DNA from: Streptosporangium nondiastaticum
Lineage (GTDB): Bacteria > Actinomycetota > Actinomycetes > Streptomycetales > Streptomycetaceae
Length of the DNA stretch: 64,000 nt
NCBI RefSeq assembly: GCF_003011965.1
Contig: NZ_PXWG01000003.1
Coordinates: 124,001 to 188,000, forward strand
Direction: 5' to 3'
Made by a program: the position numbers and the translations under genes. Under the pieces are notes generated by a model. That model ran no database searches. It was not told the DNA's origin and saw only the letters and a list, made by a program, of their open reading frames with translations. Below are positions 51,735 to 60,941 of the stretch, piece by piece; the stretch's first letter is position 1, and every line of letters starts with the position of its first letter.

Positions 51735-53515
51735 GCGGGTTCTCCTGTTTCGTCGTGTACTGCGGGTGCCCCGGAGGACACCCAGAAGCGGATGCTCTCG
51801 CTGAGCACCACGAGGGCGATGGCGGCCGCGAGGACCGTCAGCGCGATGGTGAAACCTCGGCCGTGCCACAGGGCGGCCGCGATGGTGACCGCCAGGACGC
51901 GACCCTCGTGTCCGCCGATCGCCCGCACCAGCCGGTGCGGGGGCGCGCCGGTGCCGCCGCGGATGCGGTACACCGTGTCGTAGTGATGGTAGGCGACCGC
52001 GGCCACCAGGCCGAAAGCCGCCGGGAGGGCCCCGGGGGCGCCGGACTGGGCGGCCAGGCCCAGGATCATGCCGTACTCCGCGCCCCGGAAGACCGGCGGG
52101 ACCAGCCAGTCGAGGGGGCCCTTGAGGGGCTGGGCGACGGCGACGCCGGCGAAGACCGCGTAGACCACGGCCTGCAGGACGGCGCGCCAGGTGCCGCCGC
52201 TGCCGGTGAGCAGCGGGCCGATGAGCAGGCAGGCGGCGGCGAGCAGGGCCCAGAAGGGGGCGCTGTAGGCCCGGCCGGGCACCGTGCGGCCGAGGCTGCC
52301 GGCCGCGGCCTCGGCGACCGGGCCGGAGTCAGCGAGGTCCGCCAGCGCCTGCGCGGCGCGGTCGGTGCGCCGTGCCTTGCGGGTCAGGGAGCGCAGGACG
52401 CGGCCCGCGGTGGTGTAGCAGGCGGCGAAGGCGCAGCCGATCAGCAGCACGTAGAAGACGGTGCGGGGCGTGGTGAGCGCGGTGAGGACCGCGATCAGCG
52501 CCCAGCGCTCGCCGATGGGCAGCACGATCATGCGGCGGACCCAGACGGTCCAGCCGACGCTGTCGAGGCGGCCGGAGAGCGCGGCGGTCGGGCTCGTGTT
52601 GGCCGTGGCGTCGTGGTTGGCCTCGTTGAAGGCGAAGTCGACGACGTGCCGGCAGGTCATGAGGACCATGGCGCCGAGCGCGAGCGCCCACACGTCGTCA
52701 TGGCCGCCGCCGCGGGAGGCGCCGAGGGCCAGGCCCGCGTAGAAGGCGTACTCCTTGGCGCGGTCAAAGGTCGCGTCGAGCCAGGCGCCGAGCGTGGAGT
52801 ACTGCAGCGAGTAGCGGGCGAGCTGGCCGTCGGTGCAGTCGAGGACGAAGGAGAACAGCAGCAGCGCGCCGGCGGCGACGAAGCCGCCCCGGGTGCCGGT
52901 CGCCGCGCAGCCGGCCGCGATCAGCGCGGTCAGCAGGGACGCGGTGGTGACCTGGTTGGGGGTGAGGCCGCGGCGGGCGCACCAGCGGGCGAGGTAGCGC
53001 GAGTACGGGCTGATGCAGAAGGTGGTGAAGAACCCGTCGCGGGACTTCACGGCGCTGCGCAGCCGTACGGCCTCGTCGTCGACGGCCTCGGTCTCGGCGA
53101 GCGCCTTGGCGCGGAGCTCGCCGCCGTCCGGCACGGCCGCGACGAGGACGCCGAGGTCGGGCCGGTGCACGGGGACGCCGTCGGCTTCGAGCCGGGCGGC
53201 GAGGAGACCGGGCAGGCTCGCGCCGTCGTCCGGGCCGGTCAGCGCGCGCGTCAGGGACGCGCGCGCGTCCGGCTGGACGGTGAGCGCGCCCTCGGTGGCG
53301 CCGGCCGGGAAGCGGGGGTCGGTCAGGGCGAGGCGCAGGGCGTGCACGTGGCCCACGAAGCGGTGGTCCACCACGGCGACCCGCTCCGTGGCCGGGACGG
53401 CGGCCAGCGCCCCGGCGACGTCCGCCGCCACGCGGACGTCGAAGCCGAGGGACCGCAGGTCCTCCTCCAGGGAGGAGCCGGCGGGCGGCGGACCGGTGAG
53501 GATGGCGGTCGACAG
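51731..53515 (-). CDS. Bipartite CDP-alcohol phosphatidyltransferase with DUF5941-like C-terminus
   Basis: A 594-residue membrane protein. The first 170 residues resemble a degenerate nucleotidyltransferase-like domain (VAVVDHRFVGHVHALRLALT). The middle is a CDP-alcohol transferase with all four Asp: DCTDGQLARY...GAWLDATFD. The C-terminal 250 residues are a hydrophobic region that I believe corresponds to DUF5941 (from memory). The start is taken as CTG 53515 (LSTAILTGPPPAG...) with AAGGAG 9 bases upstream, because good coding sequence continues past GTG 53431 to a stop with no ATG, GTG or TTG near that site. It heads the polymer operon. Confidence 0.85.
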   Translation of the reverse strand: MSTAILTGPPPAGSSLEEDLRSLGFDVRVAADVAGALAAVPATERVAVVDHRFVGHVHALRLALTDPRFPAGATEGALTVQPDARASLTRALTGPDDGASLPGLLAARLEADGVPVHRPDLGVLVAAVPDGGELRAKALAETEAVDDEAVRLRSAVKSRDGFFTTFCISPYSRYLARWCARRGLTPNQVTTASLLTALIAAGCAATGTRGGFVAAGALLLFSFVLDCTDGQLARYSLQYSTLGAWLDATFDRAKEYAFYAGLALGASRGGGHDDVWALALGAMVLMTCRHVVDFAFNEANHDATANTSPTAALSGRLDSVGWTVWVRRMIVLPIGERWALIAVLTALTTPRTVFYVLLIGCAFAACYTTAGRVLRSLTRKARRTDRAAQALADLADSGPVAEAAAGSLGRTVPGRAYSAPFWALLAAACLLIGPLLTGSGGTWRAVLQAVVYAVFAGVAVAQPLKGPLDWLVPPVFRGAEYGMILGLAAQSGAPGALPAAFGLVAAVAYHHYDTVYRIRGGTGAPPHRLVRAIGGHEGRVLAVTIAAALWHGRGFTIALTVLAAAIALVVLSESIRFWVSSGAPAVHDETGEPA

Positions 53516-53839
53516 ACGAACTCACTCCTTGCGGCGGACATGGCCGCTCCGGGGCCGCGGGACGCGGCGGGCGGCGTTCGCGCCGGAAGCCCCCGGCGGG
53601 GGCCGGCACGTCGGCAGAGGCTATCGGATCACCGGAAGACGCCGTTCACCGCCGGTATGCCTGCGGCGGGCCCGCCATGGGAAGGACGCCCGGGCGGGGC
53701 GTCCGGTTCCAGGCCGGGACGGTCCGGCACCGCCGGAATGCGCCATCGTGGTGTCCCGCCGCGAGAGTCCGGCGGAATGCCCGATCACCAGAATCGAACA
53801 CAGATCGTGACCCGCCGTCCAGGCGCTATCGTGCCGGTC
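53516..53839. other. Divergent intergenic region before galE-like gene
   Basis: These 324 bp separate the polymer operon head from the plus-strand epimerase gene and must hold promoters for both. Apart from the ribosome site at 53525-53530, I saw nothing specific: no repeats, RNA or coding bias. Confidence 0.5.
53525..53530 (-). promoter_or_regulatory. Ribosome binding site supporting a CTG start
   Basis: AAGGAG on the minus strand lies 9 bases before CTG 53515, the only plausible start for the N-terminal extension of the CDP-alcohol transferase gene. Confidence 0.5.
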
Positions 53840-54838
53840 ATGACATGGCTGATCACAGGCGGTGCCGGGTACATCGGAGCGCACGTCGCCCGGGCGATGA
53901 CGCAGGCCGGCGAGCGGGTCGCCGTGCTGGACGACCTGTCCACGGGCGTGGCCGCGCGGCTGCCCGCGGGCTGCGTGCTGGTGCGGGGCTCGGTGCTGGA
54001 CCGCGAGCTGCTGGACCGCACGTTCGCGGAGCTCGGTGTGACGGGCATCGTGCACCTGGCGGCGAAGAAGCAGGTCGGGGAGTCGGTGGAGAAGCCGCTC
54101 CTCTACTACCGGGAGAACCTGCACGGGCTGACCGTGCTGCTGGAGGCGGCCGTCGCCGCGGGCGTCCGCAGCTTCGTGTACTCCTCCTCCGCCGCCGTCT
54201 ACGGCATGCCGGACGTGGACCTCGTCACGGAGGACACGCCGTGCGCGCCGATGAACCCGTACGGCGAGACGAAGCTGGCCGGCGAGTGGCTGGTGCGGGC
54301 CACCGGCAAGGCGCACGGCCTGTCGACGGCCTGCCTGCGCTACTTCAACGTGGCGGGCGCGGCGGTGCCGGAGCTCGCGGACACCGGGATCTTCAACATC
54401 ATCCCGATGATGTTCGACCGGCTCACCCGGGGCGAGGCGCCGCGGATCTTCGGCGAGGACTACGCCACCCCGGACGGCACCTGCGTCCGTGACTACATCC
54501 ACATCGAGGACCTGGCGACCGCGCACCTCGCGGCGGCCCGCCGGCTGGCCGAGCGCACGGAGCCGGGCGACCTCACGCTGAACGTGGGCACGGGGCGGGG
54601 CGTCTCGGTGCGGGAGATGGCCGACCTGATCGCCTCGGTGACCGGCCGCACCGAGCCCGCGCCGCTCGTCGAGCCGCGCCGTCCGGGTGATCCGGCGCGT
54701 GTCGTCGCCTCGAACGAGCTGATCGCGAAGGAGCTCGGCTGGAGCCCGGCGCACGACGTGCACAGCATGGTCGCGTCCGCGTGGGAAGGCTGGTGCCTGC
54801 ATCACCCGGAGGCCCGGGAGGGCGCTCCGCGGGGCTGA
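53840..54838 (+). CDS. galE: UDP-glucose 4-epimerase-type NAD-dependent epimerase
   Basis: A 332-residue extended SDR. The NAD-binding motif is WLITGGAGYIGAHVARAM, the active site is SSSAAVYG with the YxxxK of NPYGETKLAGE, and the GalE-type signature CLRYFNVAGA is present. It would interconvert UDP-glucose and UDP-galactose or related sugars. ATG 53840 directly precedes the Rossmann motif. It is divergent from the polymer operon and could supply its nucleotide sugar. Exact substrate specificity (Glc, GlcNAc) cannot be read. Confidence 0.88.
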   Translation: MTWLITGGAGYIGAHVARAMTQAGERVAVLDDLSTGVAARLPAGCVLVRGSVLDRELLDRTFAELGVTGIVHLAAKKQVGESVEKPLLYYRENLHGLTVLLEAAVAAGVRSFVYSSSAAVYGMPDVDLVTEDTPCAPMNPYGETKLAGEWLVRATGKAHGLSTACLRYFNVAGAAVPELADTGIFNIIPMMFDRLTRGEAPRIFGEDYATPDGTCVRDYIHIEDLATAHLAAARRLAERTEPGDLTLNVGTGRGVSVREMADLIASVTGRTEPAPLVEPRRPGDPARVVASNELIAKELGWSPAHDVHSMVASAWEGWCLHHPEAREGAPRG

Positions 54839-55014
54839 CGACACCGCACGCAGGGTGATCGCCGCAGGTCGGCGAGATGTACGTCTTCGCAGGTCAGAGC
54901 ACATGACAACGGTGTTCAGTGCCGCGTTGCCCGATACCCCCCACCCGTAGTTCACTGGGTCCCGGCCGGCAGCCGCCGGCCGGACGGGCAGCGGTTTTCC
55001 GAGGGCGGCATCTC

Positions 55015-55962
55015 ATGGGCGCAGGGCACGATCACGGTCACTCTCACGGAGGACCCCCGCCGGGCACGAGCGGCACGGCCGCGGCGGCCTACAAGGGCCG
55101 GCTGCGGGTCGCGCTGGGCATCACGCTGACGGTGCTCGTGGCGGAGGTCGTGGGCAGCGCGCTGACCGGTTCGCTGGCGCTGCTCGCGGACGCCGGGCAC
55201 ATGGCGACGGACGCCGTCGGGGTGGGCATGGCGCTGGTCGCGATCCACTTCGCGAACCGCCCGTCGAGCGGCCGCCGCACCTACGGGTACGCCCGGGCGG
55301 AGATCCTGGCGGCGCTGCTGAACTGCCTGCTGCTGCTCGGCGTGGGCGGGTTCATCCTCTACGAGGCGGTGGGGCGCCTGATGAACCCCACCGAGGTGCC
55401 GGGCGGCATGACCGTGGTCTTCGGTCTGGTGGGCGTCGTCGCCAACCTGATCTCGCTGGCGCTGCTGATGCGCGGCCAGAAGGAGAGCCTCAACGTGCGC
55501 GGGGCGTTCCTGGAGGTCCTCTCGGACGCCCTGGGCTCGTTCGCGGTGGTGGTCTCCGCCGTGGTGATCATGCTGACGGGGTGGACGCAGGCCGACCCGG
55601 TCGCCTCGCTCCTGATCGGCCTGATGATCGTGCCGCGCACGCTGAAGCTGCTGCGGGAGGCGCTGGACGTCCTGCTGGAGGCCGCGCCGAAGCACGTCGA
55701 CATGGACGAGATCCGGTCGCACATCATGGCGCTGCCGGGCGTGCAGGACCTGCACGACCTCCATGTGTGGACCATCACATCCGGAATGCCGGTGCTCTCC
55801 GCCCACGTGGTGGTCGACCACCTGGCGCTGGATTCGGTCGGGCACGAGAAAATGCTCCACGACCTGCAGGCCTGCCTCGGCGAGCACTTCGACGTGGAGC
55901 ACTGCACCTTCCAGCTGGAGCCCGGCGGCCATGCGGAGCACGAGGCGAAGCTCTGTCATTGA
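55015..55962 (+). CDS. CDF-family zinc/cobalt efflux transporter
   Basis: A 315-residue cation diffusion facilitator. The N-terminus is His-rich (GHDHGHSHGG), six membrane segments follow, and the transport site is LLADAGHMATDAVGVGM with the second in FLEVLSDALGSFAVVV. The cytoplasmic C-terminal domain binds metal (LHDLHVWTITSGMPVLSAHV). It exports Zn or Co in exchange for protons. ATG 55015 is chosen because the His-rich segment begins there; an upstream start at 54919 gives sequence unlike the family. No metal-regulator box was identified in the 176-bp leader. Confidence 0.92.
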   Translation: MGAGHDHGHSHGGPPPGTSGTAAAAYKGRLRVALGITLTVLVAEVVGSALTGSLALLADAGHMATDAVGVGMALVAIHFANRPSSGRRTYGYARAEILAALLNCLLLLGVGGFILYEAVGRLMNPTEVPGGMTVVFGLVGVVANLISLALLMRGQKESLNVRGAFLEVLSDALGSFAVVVSAVVIMLTGWTQADPVASLLIGLMIVPRTLKLLREALDVLLEAAPKHVDMDEIRSHIMALPGVQDLHDLHVWTITSGMPVLSAHVVVDHLALDSVGHEKMLHDLQACLGEHFDVEHCTFQLEPGGHAEHEAKLCH

Positions 55963-56018
55963 CGCCCCGGCCCGGTACGGCAGACTTGAGGGCCGAAGAC
56001 CGACAACGAGGATGGTCA

Positions 56019-56630
56019 ATGCCGATCACACCAGCCAATGGCCTCTCCGCCGACACCGCAGCGGTTCCCGCTCCGGAGGACTCAGCCGAACCGATCATGC
56101 TGGAGCTGGTCGACGAGGACGGCAGAACCATCGGCACGGCGGAGAAGCTGTCCGCCCACATCGCCCCCGGCAAGCTGCACCGGGCGTTCTCGGTCTTCCT
56201 CTTCGACGACGCGGGCCGGCTGCTGCTGCAGCGGCGGGCGCTGGAGAAGTACCACTCCCCCGGCGTGTGGTCGAACACGTGCTGCGGCCACCCGTACCCC
56301 GGCGAGCCGCCGTTCGTGGCGGCGGCGCGCCGCACGGGCGAGGAGCTGGGGCTCGCGCCCGCGCTGATGCGCGAGTCCGGGACCGTGCGCTACAACCACC
56401 CCGACCCGGACTCGGGACTGGTGGAGCAGGAGTACAACCACCTCTTCGTGGGAATCGTGCGGGCCGAGCCGCGCCCGGCCCCGGAGGAGATCGCGGAGAC
56501 CGCGTTCGTGACCCCGGCCGAGCTGGAGGAGCTGCGGGCGCGCTACCCGTTCTCGGCGTGGTTCATGACCGTGCTGGACGCGGCGCGGCCCGCGGTGCGC
56601 GAGGTCACCGGGGACGCGGCGGGCTGGTAG
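56019..56630 (+). CDS. idi: Isopentenyl-diphosphate delta-isomerase, type I
   Basis: A 203-residue Nudix-fold isomerase interconverting IPP and DMAPP. The catalytic Cys lies in SNTCCGHPYPGE, metal ligands are in LHRAFSVFLF and VEQEYNHLF, and the Glu of the second motif is EEI. ATG 56019 follows the CDF stop by 56 bases. It provides DMAPP for the nearby hopanoid genes, though it is a separate unit. Its last 26 bases overlap the convergent ATPase gene. Confidence 0.94.
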   Translation: MPITPANGLSADTAAVPAPEDSAEPIMLELVDEDGRTIGTAEKLSAHIAPGKLHRAFSVFLFDDAGRLLLQRRALEKYHSPGVWSNTCCGHPYPGEPPFVAAARRTGEELGLAPALMRESGTVRYNHPDPDSGLVEQEYNHLFVGIVRAEPRPAPEEIAETAFVTPAELEELRARYPFSAWFMTVLDAARPAVREVTGDAAGW

Positions 56631-57114
56631 GCCCGCCGGGGGCCGCGGGGAGCGGCAGGGCGGCCCAGACCACCTTGCCGCCGCTCGCGGTGTGCTCGAC
56701 GTCGCACATGCCGCCGGCCTCGGCGGAGATGGCCTGGACGAGCAGCAGCCCGCGGCCGCCGATGCGCTCGTCGTCCGCCTCCAGCGGCTTGGGCCGGTAC
56801 GGGTGGTCGTCCTCGACGGCCACCCGCACCCAGTGGCGGCCGATGGAGACCTCCACGGCGACCTCGGGCGAGAGCAGCGCCGCGTGCTGCACGGCATTGG
56901 TGACCAGCTCCGAGACGATCAGCAGGAGCCCCTGCAGCAGGTCGTCACCGAGCGGCACGCGCTGGTGCCGGAGGAGGTCGCGGACGGCGTGCCGCGCCCG
57001 CGGGACGGAGGAGTGCAGCGCGGGAGCGGTGAAGCGCCAGGCTCCGTCGAACTCGACCGGGCTCCGGGGTGGGGCCTGCCCGCGGTCGGGCGGGACGCTC
57101 CCGAGGATTTCCAT
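56605..57114 (-). CDS. RsbW-like anti-sigma ATP-binding protein
   Basis: A 169-residue HATPase. The N-box is LIVSELVTNAVQHA, and the G-boxes are VAVEDDHPYRP and IGGRGLLLVQAISAEAG. It has no sensor or transmembrane part, so it probably antagonises a sigma factor or regulates another protein. ATG 57114 (MEILGSVPPDRG) is chosen as the N-terminus; ATG 57153 is possible. It overlaps idi tail to tail by 26 bases. No partner regulator is adjacent. Confidence 0.85.
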   Translation of the reverse strand: MEILGSVPPDRGQAPPRSPVEFDGAWRFTAPALHSSVPRARHAVRDLLRHQRVPLGDDLLQGLLLIVSELVTNAVQHAALLSPEVAVEVSIGRHWVRVAVEDDHPYRPKPLEADDERIGGRGLLLVQAISAEAGGMCDVEHTASGGKVVWAALPLPAAPGGPTSPPRPR

Positions 57115-57335
57115 GTCCGATACCAACCCCTCACCATGGTCGACCGCACCCATGAGTGTTGGGAACTTGAGGGTCCTACCGGCGGGCTGACCACAAAACA
57201 CCGGCTATCGACGGAGTTTGACCGGGTGCGTATGCCAGGGTCACTCACGCGACTGATCCTGCCCACCCTGTTCCACGTTCCCTGAGCAACCCGGAGTTAG
57301 GTATTCCGAGGGAGGGCCCGGATAGCATCCGGCGC

Positions 57336-58103
57336 ATGGAGCCCGCACTTCACCTGGACGTCGCCGGTGGCACCGCCACGGTCCGCATCGCCAACCCCGC
57401 CAAGCGCAACGCCATGACCACGGACATGTGGCGGGCCCTCCCCGGGCTGCTGGAGCGGTGCGCCGCCGACCCGGCCGTCCGGGTGCTGGTGCTCACCGGC
57501 GAGGGCGGCACGTTCTGCGCGGGCGCCGACATCTCCTCGCTGACCGAGGGCGTCGACCGCTCGCGGGACCTCGCGATCGCCGCCGAGGAGGCCCTCGCCG
57601 CCTTCCCCAAGCCCACGCTCGCCGCCGTGCGCGGCTTCTGCGTGGGCGGCGGCTGCCAGCTCGCCGCCGCGTGCGACCTGCGGTTCGCGTCCGAAGACGC
57701 CTCCTTCGGGGTGACCCCCGCGAAGCTCGGCATCGTCTACGGGGCCTCCTCCACCCGCCGGCTGGTGGAGCTGACCGGCCCGGCCACGGCCAAGTACCTG
57801 CTCTTCTCGGGCGAGCTGATCGACGCCGCGCGGGCGCTGCGGACGGGGCTCGTGGACGAGGTGTGGCCGCAGGAGGCGCTGGACCGGCGGGTCGCGGAGT
57901 TCGCCAAGGTGCTGGCCTCGCGGTCGCAGCTGACGCAGGCCGCCGCGAAGGAGTTCGCTGCGAGGCCGGCCGGTCCCGGACGGATCGCGCACTGGGCGGA
58001 GCAGGAGCGCGCCGGCGGCGACACCGCGGAGGGCGTCGCCGCGTTCCTGGAGCGGCGGCAGCCGCGGTTCGGTTGGACGGTCGGCGAGGAGACCTTCGTC
58101 TGA
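57336..58103 (+). CDS. Enoyl-CoA hydratase/isomerase family protein
   Basis: A 255-residue crotonase-fold enzyme. The oxyanion-hole motifs are GTFCAGADISSL and VRGFCVGGGCQLAAACDLRF, and FGVTPAKLGIVYG follows. The position that normally holds one catalytic Glu is not obvious by eye, so it could be an isomerase or hydratase of unknown substrate. ATG 57336 directly precedes the first beta strand. It is preceded by a 220-bp gap and transcribed alone. Confidence 0.88.
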   Translation: MEPALHLDVAGGTATVRIANPAKRNAMTTDMWRALPGLLERCAADPAVRVLVLTGEGGTFCAGADISSLTEGVDRSRDLAIAAEEALAAFPKPTLAAVRGFCVGGGCQLAAACDLRFASEDASFGVTPAKLGIVYGASSTRRLVELTGPATAKYLLFSGELIDAARALRTGLVDEVWPQEALDRRVAEFAKVLASRSQLTQAAAKEFAARPAGPGRIAHWAEQERAGGDTAEGVAAFLERRQPRFGWTVGEETFV

Positions 58104-58176
58104 CGGTCCGCTGACGGGCGGCCGGACCCCCGTACCGGCCTTCCCATCAACGGCCACTGACCGTGGCGCCTGACGG

Positions 58177-58830
58177 TCAGTCAATCGGCTGCGGCTTCAC
58201 CAGTTGTGCCAGGTCCGCGTTCCGCCACTCCGCCACGAGGTCGGCCGGGGCCTTCTCCGGGGACCCCGCGTCGTAGGGCGGCTGCGGGTCGTACTCGATG
58301 AGCAGCTGGACGGACTGCGCGGCGCGGTCGCCCGCGATCCGGCCCACGAGCGCGAGGGCCATGTCGATGCCGGAGGAGACGCCGGCGGCGGTCACGTACT
58401 TGCCGTCGAAGACGACGCGCTCCCCCGTGGCCTCGACGCCGTACGCGGCGAGCTGCTCCAGCATCAGCCAGTGCGACGTGGCGCGACGGCCCGTCAGCAG
58501 CCCTGCCGAGGCCAGGATCAGGGAGCCGGAGCAGACGGACGTCGTCCAGGTGGTTGTCCGGTCGACCTGCTGCAGCCACTCGGTGACGGGTCCCGGCCCC
58601 AGCTGCCCGCTCGGGTCGGCGCTGCCGGGGACCACGACCACGTCCGGGCTCGTGACCTCGGCGAGCGAGGCGTCGGCGACGAGGGCGAGGTTGCCGCTCT
58701 CGTTGCGGACGGGGCCGGGGCGCTCGGCGACGAGGACGACCTCGGTGCCGGGCAGGGGGCTGAGGGTGTCGAACGGGCCGATGGCGTCGAGGGCGGTGAA
58801 GCCGGGGTAGAGCAGGACGGCGATCTGCAC
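58177..58830 (-). CDS. DJ-1/PfpI-family protein (GATase1-like)
   Basis: A 217-residue class I glutamine amidotransferase-like protein of the DJ-1/PfpI group. The nucleophile elbow is TTSVCSGSLILASAGLL, with VVPGSADPSG near the glutamate position. Related proteins act as isocyanide hydratases, chaperones or glyoxalases. GTG 58830 begins VQIAVLLYPGFTALDAIGP. It lies 29 bases after the GlxA-type regulator gene on the same strand, sharing the same fold, so one may have arisen from the other. Confidence 0.88.
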   Translation of the reverse strand: MQIAVLLYPGFTALDAIGPFDTLSPLPGTEVVLVAERPGPVRNESGNLALVADASLAEVTSPDVVVVPGSADPSGQLGPGPVTEWLQQVDRTTTWTTSVCSGSLILASAGLLTGRRATSHWLMLEQLAAYGVEATGERVVFDGKYVTAAGVSSGIDMALALVGRIAGDRAAQSVQLLIEYDPQPPYDAGSPEKAPADLVAEWRNADLAQLVKPQPID

Positions 58831-58859
58831 GGTGGTCCCTTTCCTTTTCCTGTCGGGTG

Positions 58860-59849
58860 TCAGGCCGCGGTCAGCGGCCGGAAGCGGCGCCGGTACTCGG
58901 CGGGCGAGGTCCCCAGGGACCGGACGAAGGCGCGGCGCATGGCCTCGGGCGTGCCGTAGCCGCAGGCCCGCGAGACCTCCTCGACGCCGTCGCCGGTGTC
59001 CTCCAGCTGCCGGCGCGCGGCCTCCAGGCGGACCCGGTCGACGTAGCGGCCCGGCGTCATGCCGGTCTCGCTGTGGAAGGCGCGGGCGAAGTGCCGCGGG
59101 GAGAGGTCCGCGCGGGCGGCGAGCGCCTCGACGGACAGGTCCGCCGCCGGGTTCTCCACGATCCAGTGCTGCACGTCGCGCAGCCGCGGGCGGCTCGCGG
59201 TCTGGGCCGCGAGCGGGGCGCTGAACTGGGTCTGGTTGCCGGGGCGGCGCAGGAAGACGACGAGGTTGCGGGCGACGGCGAGCGCCGGCTCGCGGCCCAG
59301 GTCGTCCTCGACGAGGGCGAGGGCGAGGTCGATGCCGGCGGTGACGCCGGCCGAGGTGACGACGTTCCCGTCGCGCACGTAGATGGGGTCGGGCTCCACG
59401 CGGACGGACGGGAAGCGCGCGGCGAGGGCCGCGCAGAACGCCCAGTGGGTCGTCGCGCGGCGGCCCTCCAGCAGGCCGGCCGCGGCGAGCAGGAAGGAGC
59501 CCGTGCACACCGACACCACGCGCTCCGCCCGCGGCGCGTGCTCGCGCAGCCAGGTGACGAGGCGCGGGTCGGGGGTGCGCGTGCCCTCGCCGCCCGGCAC
59601 GAGCAGGGTGTGCGCGGCGGGGGCGTCGTGCAGGGCGGAGTCGGGCGTGACGCGCAGGCCGCTGCTGGTGCGCACGGGGCCGCCGTCGAGGGTGGCGGTG
59701 TGCACGCGGTACGTGGCGGGGTCGCCCGTCCACTGCCGCGCTCCGGCGAACACCTCGGCGGGGCCCGTGAAGTCGAGGCTCTGGACCTCGTCGAAGAGGA
59801 CGATCAGCACGGTGCGGCGCTGCGTGCGGCGGGGCGTCATGGTGACCAT
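58860..59849 (-). CDS. GlxA-type AraC-family transcriptional regulator
   Basis: A 329-residue regulator. The N-terminal half is a DJ-1-like domain (VLIVLFDEVQSLDFTGPAEV, VVSVCTGSFLLAAAGLLEG with the conserved Cys). The C-terminal half is a double helix-turn-helix (LSVEALAARADLSPRHFARA, GVEEVSRACGYGTPEAMRRA). Such GlxA-like regulators respond to small metabolites and often govern a neighbouring enzyme, here the DJ-1/PfpI gene. ATG 59849 or ATG 59840 fits; the first is used. Confidence 0.9.
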   Translation of the reverse strand: MVTMTPRRTQRRTVLIVLFDEVQSLDFTGPAEVFAGARQWTGDPATYRVHTATLDGGPVRTSSGLRVTPDSALHDAPAAHTLLVPGGEGTRTPDPRLVTWLREHAPRAERVVSVCTGSFLLAAAGLLEGRRATTHWAFCAALAARFPSVRVEPDPIYVRDGNVVTSAGVTAGIDLALALVEDDLGREPALAVARNLVVFLRRPGNQTQFSAPLAAQTASRPRLRDVQHWIVENPAADLSVEALAARADLSPRHFARAFHSETGMTPGRYVDRVRLEAARRQLEDTGDGVEEVSRACGYGTPEAMRRAFVRSLGTSPAEYRRRFRPLTAA

Positions 59850-59963
59850 GCTGGTCGCCCGGTCAGGTGTCCGCAATGACGAACACCCCACCTTTCCTGC
59901 CATCGCCGCCGGGTGCGGGGGACCCCCCTTCACGCCATACCGGCCAGTCGGTAGCGTGCCCGC

Positions 59964-60839
59964 ATGACTTCTCTCAACGGGCCCAGGCCCGAGCTGGCCG
60001 CGCGCCGCTGTCAGCAGCCCCTCAACACCCTTCACGCCACTGTGTACTTCTCGCCCGAGATCGTGCGGGAGATGGGCGCCCTGGGGATCGAGGAATTCTC
60101 CGCCGTCAACATCGCCGGGCGGACGGCCGCGTTCGGGCGCGTCGGCCCGGGCCCGGTCACGGCCGCGTTCTACAACTACAAGCACGAGCGGATCGCCGCT
60201 CACCTCCCGGGCGTCTGGGACGCCGCCGCCCCGCAGGACGTCCTCGCCGCGCGGCTGCGCGCGGCCGACGGCACGCTGCGCCGCCTGCTCGGCGAGGACG
60301 TCATCGCCTCCCCCGAGATGGCCGAGGCCGCGGAGCTCGCCCTGCGCGCCACCGAGGGCTGCGGCCGCGGCGGCCGCCCCCTGTACTCCGCCCACGCCGA
60401 CCTGCCCGTCCCCGAGACCCCCCACCTGGCGCTCTGGCACGCCGCCACGCTGCTGCGCGAGCACCGCGGCGACGGTCACGTCATGGCGCTCGTCCGGGCG
60501 GGCCTCGACCCGGTCGAGGCGCTCCTCAGCCACAGCGCCACCGGCGGCGGCATGAGCGACAAGTGGCTCGTCCGCACGCGCGGCTGGACCGTGGAGGAGC
60601 TCATCGCCGGCCGCGAGCGGCTGCGGGCGCGCGGGCTGCTGGACGAGGCCGGCGAGCTGACGGAGGCGGGCACCGCGCTGCGCGACGCGGTGGAGGCCGA
60701 GACCGACCGTCTCGACGCCGCGCCGTACGAGCATCTCGGCGCGGCGGGCGTGGAGCGCCTCACCGGGCTGGCCAAGACCTTCGCCATGGCCGCGGTCGAG
60801 GCGGGCGCGTTCCCCGCCGACCTCCTCGGCAACGGCTGA
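59964..60839 (+). CDS. SCO6745-family HTH-like protein
   Basis: A 291-residue protein resembling the actinobacterial SCO6745 family (recalled, unverified). It is helical, with LARRCQQPLNTLHATVYFSP at the start and a winged-helix-like C-terminus (RGLLDEAGELTEAGTALRDA). A central TPHLALWHAATLLREHRGDGH block is characteristic. It is probably a MarR-like DNA-binding protein, but a target is not known. It is followed by a hairpin and then tex. Confidence 0.78.
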   Translation: MTSLNGPRPELAARRCQQPLNTLHATVYFSPEIVREMGALGIEEFSAVNIAGRTAAFGRVGPGPVTAAFYNYKHERIAAHLPGVWDAAAPQDVLAARLRAADGTLRRLLGEDVIASPEMAEAAELALRATEGCGRGGRPLYSAHADLPVPETPHLALWHAATLLREHRGDGHVMALVRAGLDPVEALLSHSATGGGMSDKWLVRTRGWTVEELIAGRERLRARGLLDEAGELTEAGTALRDAVEAETDRLDAAPYEHLGAAGVERLTGLAKTFAMAAVEAGAFPADLLGNG

Positions 60840-60841
60840 GA

Positions 60842-60894
60842 CGCCGCCGAAACCACCGGCGCCGCGCGGCTCGGGCGCGGCGCTGTCGGCGGCA
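60842..60894 (+). terminator. Nested hairpin between SCO6745-like gene and tex
   Basis: Inner stem GCGCCGCG/CGCGGCGC (60859-60866 with 60876-60883) is enclosed by GCCGCC/GGCGGC arms. It lies right after the stop at 60839 and probably ends that transcript before the tex promoter. Confidence 0.6.
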
Positions 60895-60941
60895 CCTGCC
60901 ACAATGCAGTCCGCAGCCCGAAGAGAAAGCGGAGCGTGATC

